From: Pseudomonadota bacterium
Lineage (GTDB): Bacteria > Pseudomonadota > Gammaproteobacteria > Xanthomonadales > Xanthomonadaceae
Assembly (NCBI GenBank): GCA_023423675.1
Contig: JAFAFD010000040.1
Span: 1 to 29,302 of the forward strand
Direction of reading: 5' to 3'
DNA: 29,302 nucleotides
The notes under the pieces were generated by a model. It saw only the letters and a list, made by a program, of their open reading frames with translations, did not search any database and was not told the DNA's origin. The position numbers and the translations under genes were made by a program. Of this stretch, positions 24,351 through 29,302 are shown piece by piece (the stretch's first letter is position 1; each line of letters opens with the position of its first letter).

Positions 24351-24405
24351 AGGAGCCATCAGCCATCTCAGGCGGTTATCGGGGGAGCCCCATCCCCATC
24401 ACGCG
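24351..24405 (-). promoter_or_regulatory. Fluoride riboswitch (crcB motif) upstream of fluC
   Basis: Read on the minus strand from 24405, the leader contains GATGGGGATGGGG, then CTCCCCC, AACCGCC (24376-24370) and GCTGATGGCTCCT (24363-24351). These are the conserved elements of the crcB RNA: the 5' GATGG, the pseudoknot-forming CC segment, and the closing GCTGATGxCTCCT. Downstream of it come two perfect hairpins (TTGACGAAC/GTTCGTCAA, 24346-24324, then AATGGC...GCCATT) that could serve as the expression platform by termination or by occluding the start region. Confidence 0.92.
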
Positions 24406-24444
24406 CCATGCTACCAGCGCGACGCGGCGCTGGGCAGGAATCTG

Positions 24445-24885
24445 TCAGGGCAGGGCGGTGGCGACCACGCGGGCGACCTTGCTGCGGCTGATGCCTTCGC
24501 GCAGCAGATCGTTGGCCATCAGGCCCAGCGATGCCTGCCGCCGGAAGCCAACATCAAGCCCGCGCCGGTCGAGGATGTTGGCCACCAGCTCATAGGCGGT
24601 TTCCCACACGTCCAGATAAGCCTCGCTGGGCAGGTACATGTAAGCGGTGCCGCGTTCGCCGACCGCGCCATCGACCGGACCGAACAGCAGTTCGCGCGGA
24701 TCCATCTTCACTGCATCGGCGATGCGGAAGAGCTGCTCGGCTTTTACGTGGTCAGCCTTGACGTTGTCGTTGAGCCAGTTGCTGACGGTGGCGGTGGTGC
24801 TTTGCGCGGCGCGGGCCAGGTCGGCCGGGCGAGGGTGCCCGGCTTCCTTCATGGCGGCGGCGAGTCGTTGTCCAAGAGTATTCAT
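24445..24885 (-). CDS. XRE-family helix-turn-helix repressor
   Basis: A 146-residue regulator. The N-terminal 65 residues form a Cro/CI-type HTH (LGQRLAAAMKEAGHPRPADL ... TTATVSNWLND), with NVKADHVKAEQLFRIADAVKM completing the bundle. The rest (AYLDVWETAYELVANILDRR, then GISRSKVARVVATALP) is helical and not a recognised peptidase domain, so it is unlikely to be cleaved like CI. It is divergent to a Cro-like gene across 78 bases that hold a perfect palindrome, so it probably represses both. The pair could be a prophage relic or a resident switch; no other phage genes adjoin it. Confidence 0.85.
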   Translation of the reverse strand: MNTLGQRLAAAMKEAGHPRPADLARAAQSTTATVSNWLNDNVKADHVKAEQLFRIADAVKMDPRELLFGPVDGAVGERGTAYMYLPSEAYLDVWETAYELVANILDRRGLDVGFRRQASLGLMANDLLREGISRSKVARVVATALP

Positions 24886-24908
24886 CTATGCAAGCCAGCT
24901 TAACGCGT

Positions 24909-24924
24909 GGATTCGAAAGAATCC
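24909..24924. promoter_or_regulatory. Palindromic operator between the XRE and Cro-like genes
   Basis: GGATTC-GAAA-GAATCC is a perfect 6-bp inverted repeat, in the 78-base divergent gap. It is 24 bases upstream of the XRE start and 40 bases upstream of the Cro-like start. It is the natural candidate site for one or both regulators. Confidence 0.6.
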
Positions 24925-24963
24925 TTGCCACCAGAATAAGTCTGATGACGAAAGAGATCGAAA

Positions 24964-25173
24964 ATGGACGAAATCTGGTGCAAGCGTCAGGTGCGCATGC
25001 GACTGGGCCTGGAGACCGACGCTGAGCTGGCCAGGCTCTTTGGAATCAGCCGATCCGCTGTCTCGCAATGGCCCCGCGACTATCCGATCCCGCCGCTGCG
25101 GCGCTACATGCTGCAGCAGCGCTATCCGAGTCTGTTTCCCGCGGAAAAGAGCGAACAGGTAGAAACCATCTAA
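24964..25173 (+). CDS. Cro/CI-like small DNA-binding protein
   Basis: A 69-residue protein built around a helix-turn-helix: RLGLETDAELARLFGISRSAVSQW (residues 13-36), then RDYPIPPLRRYMLQQRYPSLF. The pattern is close to that of small Cro-like repressors whose recognition helix ends in SAVSQW. It has no other domain. It diverges from the XRE gene, matching the CI-Cro arrangement of a bistable phage-type switch. The ATG at 24964 has only a weak purine stretch upstream. Nothing phage-like follows: the next 337 bases have no gene. Confidence 0.8.
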   Translation: MDEIWCKRQVRMRLGLETDAELARLFGISRSAVSQWPRDYPIPPLRRYMLQQRYPSLFPAEKSEQVETI

Positions 25174-25510
25174 GTAACGACTGAAACTGTCGCGGTTGGC
25201 GTGGTTATGCCGATTTGTTAAGCGCGCTTATCGCCATAGTTGAATTCAATTGAAACAGGCGCGGCAGGGGCGCGGCGGAATGCGTGTCGGGCGAGGATGT
25301 CGGCTTTGGCGCGACGGCGGGGCGGGGCAGCCCAGTTGCTCAGATCATGAACGATTAATAATTTCAATCACAAAAGTCGCACCCTGTAATTGACCTGTCG
25401 TGAAAATTGTGACTAATTGGCATCAACCGGCCGTGAAAGCCGGGAGTCTTTCGGTAACAGGGCGAGACGGTTGACCGTCAACGATGTAGGACAAGTCCAA
25501 CGGAGGTCGT
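25174..25510 (+). other. 337-base intergenic region with likely structured leader
   Basis: No gene is seen. The left half is AT-richer than the surroundings. Near the right end are two clear inverted repeats: CCGGC-cgtgaaa-GCCGG (25427-25443) and GACGGT-tg-ACCGTC (25466-25479), and the latter overlaps GTTGAC-c-GTCAAC (25470-25482). GGAGG at 25502-25506 is the ribosome binding site of the next gene. This looks like a regulated 5' leader or a small RNA, but I cannot match it to a known class. Confidence 0.5.
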
Positions 25511-25750
25511 ATGGAATACGGCATGCATGGCTTGGCTGAACGGGTACGCCGCGAACTGGAAGCCAGTTATCACAAACACGGATGCGGTCCGGCGTTCTGG
25601 GATACCTACCAGCAGGTGCTTGATCGCCTGGTTCCGCAGGGAACCGAGCGTACCGAAGTGACCAACGATCTGGCGCTGATCATCGAACAGCTCGGCATCG
25701 TCCGCCGTGCCCAGCTGGTGCCGCCGGACGGCAGCAGCCGCCCGCGTTGA
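25511..25750 (+). CDS. Small conserved-looking hypothetical protein
   Basis: A 79-residue soluble protein with a strong ribosome binding site (GGAGG, 4 bases before ATG 25511). It is rich in predicted helix (GLAERVRRELEASYHKHG, then FWDTYQQVLDRLVP and VTNDLALIIEQLGIVRRAQL), with no signal peptide, membrane segment or known motif. The good ribosome binding site and the chromosome-like codon use argue it is real. The long structured leader suggests post-transcriptional regulation. It ends 1 base before the convergent ccoG stop. Function is unknown. Confidence 0.68.
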   Translation: MEYGMHGLAERVRRELEASYHKHGCGPAFWDTYQQVLDRLVPQGTERTEVTNDLALIIEQLGIVRRAQLVPPDGSSRPR

Positions 25751-25751
25751 A

Positions 25752-26801
25752 TCAGCACAGGCGCCAGGCGCCGCACGCCAGCAGGGCCGCCAGCAGGGAT
25801 GCCAGCACGGTGGTGCGTGTGCGCCACCAGCGCGGCGCCTGCCCGGCCATCACCTGCGGGCTGCAGTAACGCACCAGTCCCGGGCCGAATCCGGCGCGGT
25901 GCTGCTGCTGCGCGCACGCTTCCAGGCAGGCACCGCAGGCCAGGCAATCGGCCTGGGGCCCATGGCGGATGTCCAGCTGCATCGGGCAGGCCGTCACGCA
26001 GGCCGCGCAGTCGGTGCAATCCCCCAGCCGGTCCGCACTGAAGGTGGGCATCGGCCCCGCCAGCAGCGGATGGGCGGCACGGAACACGTAGTCCTGCGCG
26101 GTGACCGGGTCGAGCAGGCCACGGCCGCGCGCCTGCACGCCGCCCAGTGCGGCAGGTCGTGCGCCACGGGGTTCGCCACGGCGCGCGTCGTACAGCATGC
26201 GCGGGGTATGCGGATCGGTCAGCAGCGGCTGCAGGCGCGCGAACGGGCACAGCGAGCGGCACACCTGTTCGCGCAGGAAGCCGGCATTGCCGTAGGTGGC
26301 CCCGGCATAGAACAGCACCCAGAACACTTTCCACCCGCTCCAGCCGCTTGCGGCGGGCAGGCCGAACAGGCCGTGGATGGGGCTGAACAGGCCCACGAAG
26401 GTGATGCCGGTCCACAGGGAGAGCAGCACCCAGGACAGTCGGGTCGCGACCGTGGCCGCGCGCGGGGGCAGCCCGTGCGCCAGCGCGCGGGCGATGCCGT
26501 CGAAGGCGCGCATCCACAGAGTCTGCGGACAGGCGTGGCCGCACCAGACCCGGCCGGCGAGGTGGGTCAGCAGGGCCAGGCCCACGGCGAGCACCGCCAG
26601 CAGGCCCAGCAGCATGCCGATGTCATCCGGCCACAGCGTCCAGCCGAACAGATCGAAGCGGCGTGCGGCGAGGTCGAGCAGCAGCGCCTGGCGACCATCC
26701 CAGCGCAGCCAGGGCAGCACGTAGAACAGCGCCAGCAGCGTGGCACTGAGGGCGCCACGCCAGCGCCACGGGCGCGGCACGGAGGGCAGGGCGCAGCTCA
26801 T
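25752..26801 (-). CDS. ccoG: CcoG/RdxA/FixG-like ferredoxin membrane protein, short form
   Basis: A 349-residue membrane iron-sulfur protein, in the family that reduces copper for cbb3-type oxidase assembly. It has membrane helices near residues 15-30, 57-82 and 120-140, a CGHACPQT motif, and a dicluster 4Fe-4S region: CTDCAACVTACP, then CLACGACLEAC (about residues 265-305). A last helix (TTVLASLLAALLACGAWRLC) ends the protein. Better-known CcoG/FixG proteins are over 450 residues long, with a soluble C-terminal domain after this helix; that domain is missing here. The start overlaps the stop of the upstream small membrane gene (ATGA). No cco oxidase subunits lie in the window. Confidence 0.85.
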   Translation of the reverse strand: MSCALPSVPRPWRWRGALSATLLALFYVLPWLRWDGRQALLLDLAARRFDLFGWTLWPDDIGMLLGLLAVLAVGLALLTHLAGRVWCGHACPQTLWMRAFDGIARALAHGLPPRAATVATRLSWVLLSLWTGITFVGLFSPIHGLFGLPAASGWSGWKVFWVLFYAGATYGNAGFLREQVCRSLCPFARLQPLLTDPHTPRMLYDARRGEPRGARPAALGGVQARGRGLLDPVTAQDYVFRAAHPLLAGPMPTFSADRLGDCTDCAACVTACPMQLDIRHGPQADCLACGACLEACAQQQHRAGFGPGLVRYCSPQVMAGQAPRWWRTRTTVLASLLAALLACGAWRLC

Positions 26802-27085
26802 CCCAGCGGCAGCTCATCGTCGTCGCCGTCGCCGATCGGGCGCAGCAGGTAGCCGGTCACTGCACTGGACAGCGCAGTGACCGCCCAGAACATGAAGAAG
26901 CCCGCGGTGTAGCCCAGCTCACGGCTGATTGTGCTGCCCGGGAAGCTGATCGCCTGCAGCCGCAGGGGATCGACGAAGGCGAAGAACACCACGCAGGCCA
27001 GGCCGGCGGCGATGAAGCTGGGCCAGAGGACCGTGCCCCAGTGTTGGATCCGCTGCTGGCGGCGGCCGGAAGACGATGTGTTCAT
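26798..27085 (-). CDS. Small membrane protein co-transcribed with ccoG
   Basis: A 95-residue protein from ATG 27085 (MNTSSSGRRQQRIQHW). A basic N-terminus precedes two membrane helices (about residues 19-37 and 56-80), joined by a short loop with GSTISRELGY. The C-terminus is acidic (GDGDDDELPLG). The family is not recognised; it is not obviously CcoH or CcoS. It overlaps ccoG by 4 bases and shares a divergent region with the truncated haemoglobin gene, so a role in low-oxygen respiration or cbb3 oxidase assembly is inferred. A longer in-frame start at 27202 would cover the FNR-type box and is rejected. Confidence 0.78.
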   Translation of the reverse strand: MNTSSSGRRQQRIQHWGTVLWPSFIAAGLACVVFFAFVDPLRLQAISFPGSTISRELGYTAGFFMFWAVTALSSAVTGYLLRPIGDGDDDELPLG

Positions 27086-27201
27086 GCTGTCCCAGGGCTG
27101 AGGAAGAGGGCGGCGCGTATACTTCGCGGTGGTCGGCGCAGCATCCGCAGGGCATGCGTCCTGCAAGCGCGTCAGCCTAGGCGGGCCTGTCCGCGCCGAC
27201 A

Positions 27202-27215
27202 TTGATCTGGATCAA
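27202..27215. promoter_or_regulatory. FNR/Anr-type box between ccoG unit and truncated haemoglobin
   Basis: TTGAT-CTGG-ATCAA matches the FNR/Anr consensus TTGAT-N4-ATCAA exactly. Its centre is about 58 bases upstream of the haemoglobin ATG; a class II promoter would then start near 27250, giving a 17-base leader. It may also serve the divergent ccoG unit. Confidence 0.88.
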
Positions 27216-27266
27216 CAGCGGCAGCCGCCGCCTTCGGCACACTGCCGATCCGTACTGGGTAACCCG

Positions 27267-27707
27267 ATGAACGCACCATCCCCGACCGAACTTCCCGTCG
27301 CCTCGCTGGCGCTGTGCAGCGAAGAGGAAGTGACCCGCCTGGTCCACGATTTCTACGCGCGGGTGCGGGAGGAGGAGCGGCTGGGGCCGGTGTTCAACTG
27401 GCATGTCCATGACTGGCCCTCGCACCTGGACCAGCTGGTCGATTTCTGGTCGGCCATGCTGCGCGGTACCCGCCGCTTCAGTGGTTCGCCGATGTCCAAG
27501 CACATGGCCATCGACCTGGACAAGGATCTGTTCGACCGCTGGCTGGTGCTGTTCCACCGGACCACTGCCGAGTGCGGCAACCCGCCGATGCAGGCGCTGG
27601 CCGACGACGTGGCCAAGCGCATCGCCGAGACCTTCTGGCGCCGCTACCAGATGCTGCGCTGGCCGCAGGTGGGCCTGCCGGTGCTGGGTGTCCGCGGCCA
27701 GGATTGA
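27267..27707 (+). CDS. Group III truncated haemoglobin
   Basis: A 146-residue globin of the truncated group III type. Visible residues are the B10-type Tyr30 in VHDFYARVREE, the segment LGPVFNWHVHDWPSHLDQLVDFW that is typical of the family, and the proximal heme-ligating His79 in FSGSPMSKHM. The C-terminal helix FWRRYQM is conserved. These proteins bind heme in the cytoplasm and are linked to NO or oxygen chemistry in microaerobic cells. ATG 27267 gives the normal length. A perfect FNR/Anr box precedes it, and hemN follows 44 bases after its stop. Confidence 0.92.
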   Translation: MNAPSPTELPVASLALCSEEEVTRLVHDFYARVREEERLGPVFNWHVHDWPSHLDQLVDFWSAMLRGTRRFSGSPMSKHMAIDLDKDLFDRWLVLFHRTTAECGNPPMQALADDVAKRIAETFWRRYQMLRWPQVGLPVLGVRGQD

Positions 27708-27717
27708 TCCAGGTCAA
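27704..27717 (+). promoter_or_regulatory. FNR/Anr-type box at the hemN promoter
   Basis: TTGAT-CCAG-GTCAA differs from the consensus by one base. It overlaps the last codon of the haemoglobin gene. Its centre is 41.5 bases upstream of the hemN ATG, exactly the class II spacing, which would put the transcription start at or very near the start codon. Confidence 0.75.
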
Positions 27718-27751
27718 GGCGGGGGCACCGCGCCGGCGCGATGCTGGCGCC

Positions 27752-29161
27752 ATGGACACGTTCTCTCCCGCTGCTGGTGGCCTGGCCTGGACCTTCGACC
27801 CTGATCTGCTGCGCCGGCATGACCGGCCGGGGCCGCGCTACACCTCCTATCCGACCGCGCCGCATTTCCACGATGGCTTCGACGCGCCGGCCCTGCGCCA
27901 GGCGATCGCCGACAGCAACCAGACGGCGCGCGCGCTGTCGCTGTATGTGCACGTGCCGTTCTGTTCCAGCCCGTGCTTCTACTGCGGCTGCAACCGGGTG
28001 ATCACCCGCGATCGCGGCCGTGGCCACAGCTACGTGGCGCGGGTACTGGCCGAGGCTGACCTGCTGGCACCGCAGTTCGATGACGGGCGCGAAGTGATCC
28101 AGCTGCACCTGGGTGGCGGCACGCCCAATTTCCTCGATGCCGAGGCCATGACCACGCTGGTGGAAGGGCTGCGTCGGCGTTTCGATTTCAGTGACTCGTC
28201 GCAGCGCGATTTCTCCATCGAGCTGGATCCGCGCTTCATCGATGCCGGTGACGTTGCGATGCTGGCGCGTCTGGGCTTCAACCGCGCCAGCCTCGGCGTG
28301 CAGGATTTCGACCCGCAGGTGCAGGAATCGATCAACCGCGTGCAGGGTGTGCGGCAGACACTGGATATCCTGCGGGCCTGCCGTGACAGCGGCATGCGCT
28401 CGGTCAACGTCGACCTGATCTACGGCCTGCCCGGGCAGAGCCTGGAGGGCTTCGGGCGCACCCTGGAGCTGGTGCTGGCGCTGCGCCCGGATCGCCTGGC
28501 GGTGTATGGCTACGCGCATCTGCCGCACCTGTTCCGCGCTCAGCGGCAGATCGACGAGAGCCGGCTGCCCTCACCGGAAGACAAGCTGGCCCTGCTGGGG
28601 CTGGCGGTCGAACGCCTCTCTGCAGCGGGCTACCAGTACATCGGCATGGACCACTTCGCGCTGCCCGAGGAGGACCTGTCGCGCGCGCAGCGTGCCGGCC
28701 AGCTGCACCGCAATTTCATGGGCTACACCACCCACGCCGCCACCGACCTGCTGGGCCTGGGGGTCAGTGCCATCAGCCACGTGGGCGCCACCTACAGCCA
28801 GAACCCGCGCGACCTGCCGTCATGGGAAGCGGCAGTTGACCAGGGCCAGGTGCCGGTCTGGCGCGGCGTCGCGCTCAGCGAGGACGACCAGCTGCGCGCC
28901 GAGCTGATCCAGCAGTTGATGTGCCAGGGCGAGGTGGATGGCCATGCATTGGGCCAGCGCCATGGGGTGCGCTTCGAGGAGTACTTCGCGCAGGATCTGC
29001 AGGCCGTGCAGCGGCTGCAGCGCGATGGCCTGGCCGAGTACAGCGATGGGGTGGTGCGCGCCAGTGAGCCGGGGCGGCCGCTGCTGCGGCTGTTGGCGAT
29101 GTGCTTCGACCCGTATCTGCGCGTTGCGCAGGAACAGCCGCGGTATTCGCGGGCGATCTGA
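27752..29161 (+). CDS. hemN: Oxygen-independent coproporphyrinogen III dehydrogenase HemN
   Basis: A 469-residue radical SAM enzyme that converts coproporphyrinogen III to protoporphyrinogen IX in heme synthesis without oxygen. The cluster motif C-x3-C-x2-C-x-C is at Cys71, 75, 78 and 80 (FCSSPCFYCGC). Also visible are HLGGGTPNFL, ELDPRF, GFNRASLGVQDF and DLIYGLPGQ, all HemN signatures, and the C-terminal HemN domain. Length matches true HemN rather than the shorter HemW. ATG 27752 is chosen from the MDTFSP start; an in-frame opening at 27572 lies inside the globin gene. An FNR/Anr-type box lies directly upstream. It ends 15 bases before the convergent tRNA-Leu. Confidence 0.96.
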   Translation: MDTFSPAAGGLAWTFDPDLLRRHDRPGPRYTSYPTAPHFHDGFDAPALRQAIADSNQTARALSLYVHVPFCSSPCFYCGCNRVITRDRGRGHSYVARVLAEADLLAPQFDDGREVIQLHLGGGTPNFLDAEAMTTLVEGLRRRFDFSDSSQRDFSIELDPRFIDAGDVAMLARLGFNRASLGVQDFDPQVQESINRVQGVRQTLDILRACRDSGMRSVNVDLIYGLPGQSLEGFGRTLELVLALRPDRLAVYGYAHLPHLFRAQRQIDESRLPSPEDKLALLGLAVERLSAAGYQYIGMDHFALPEEDLSRAQRAGQLHRNFMGYTTHAATDLLGLGVSAISHVGATYSQNPRDLPSWEAAVDQGQVPVWRGVALSEDDQLRAELIQQLMCQGEVDGHALGQRHGVRFEEYFAQDLQAVQRLQRDGLAEYSDGVVRASEPGRPLLRLLAMCFDPYLRVAQEQPRYSRAI

Positions 29162-29176
29162 GGGGTGTTGCGCGCA

Positions 29177-29263
29177 TGGTGCCCGGAGCCGGAATCGAAC
29201 CGGCATGGGGTTGCCCCCGGCGGATTTTAAGTCCGATGCGTCTACCAGTTTCGCCATCCGGGC
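29177..29263 (-). tRNA. tRNA-Leu(UAA)
   Basis: An 87-nt class II tRNA with acceptor arms GCCCGGA/TCCGGGC and encoded ACCA. The anticodon loop CTTAAAA carries TAA, followed by a long variable arm (CCGGGGGCAACCCC) and GGTTCGATTCC. The isoacceptor equals E. coli leuZ, which follows cysT there. Here it is 16 kb away and on the opposite strand from the Gly/Cys tRNAs. Confidence 0.96.
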
Positions 29264-29278
29264 CTGCAGCGCGCGCCG

Positions 29279-29284
29279 ATTGTA
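29279..29284 (-). promoter_or_regulatory. -10 box of tRNA-Leu
   Basis: Minus-strand TACAAT lies 15 bases upstream of the tRNA 5' end, matching the sigma-70 -10 consensus at 5 of 6 positions. The -35 box would fall beyond the window edge. Confidence 0.6.
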
Positions 29285-29302
29285 ACGGAATCGCTGCCCG
29301 CA

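Noticed and set aside
24414..24433. CCAGCGC/GCGCTGG hairpin considered as a terminator for the XRE gene
   Set aside because: A perfect 7-bp stem is present but no T-run follows in either direction, so intrinsic termination is not supported.

Overview
The window looks like chromosomal DNA from a Stenotrophomonas species (S. maltophilia complex, Lysobacteraceae). The reasons are high GC with strong GC3 codon bias, Xanthomonad gene order (comEC-exbB-exbD-msbA-lpxK-kdsB), a Xanthomonad-type LexA box (TTAG-N6-TACTA), and tandem short palindromic intergenic repeats typical of this genus. The genus call rests on pattern recognition, not on a search.

Positions 1-9290 are a compact plus-strand housekeeping block: the end of comEC, an ExbB/ExbD pair, the lipid A transporter msbA, lpxK, kdsB, a low-molecular-weight tyrosine phosphatase, an NHLRC2-like protein, uvrC and pgsA. 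Almost every junction from exbD to uvrC is an ATGA or 1-base overlap, which suggests a long, translationally coupled operon for envelope biogenesis and DNA repair. Two tandem 90-bp palindromic repeats follow pgsA.

Positions 9291-12950 are a tRNA region: four identical tRNA-Gly(GCC) genes and one tRNA-Cys(GCA). Between them lie a DUF7710-like gene, an FAD oxidoreductase and two small membrane proteins. The order uvrC-pgsA-tRNA-Gly-tRNA-Cys matches the E. coli uvrC-pgsA-glyW-cysT-leuZ locus. A tRNA-Leu(UAA) lies at the far right of the window on the other strand.

Positions 12868-18360 are a small integrated element bounded by a perfect 86-bp direct repeat of the 3' half of tRNA-Cys plus its terminator. 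No integrase is visible. It holds a 5'-truncated DNA adenine methylase, an SRAP (HMCES/YedK) protein, a low-GC two-gene unit (ParA-like ATPase plus HEPN protein) and an SOS-controlled umuDC pair with a perfect LexA box. It looks like a prophage remnant or satellite. The ParA-HEPN pair is the best candidate here for an undescribed, probably defensive, system.

Positions 18361-29302 return to chromosomal genes: a VOC protein, an ADP-ribosylglycohydrolase, a small hypothetical, a thioesterase, a secreted hydrolase/DUF6265 operon divergent from an AraC regulator, and the fluoride channel fluC behind a fluoride riboswitch. Next come a divergent XRE/Cro-like pair around a palindromic operator, a small gene with a long structured leader, and a low-oxygen cluster: short ccoG, a small membrane protein, a group III truncated haemoglobin and hemN. 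Two FNR/Anr-type boxes sit in the low-oxygen cluster.
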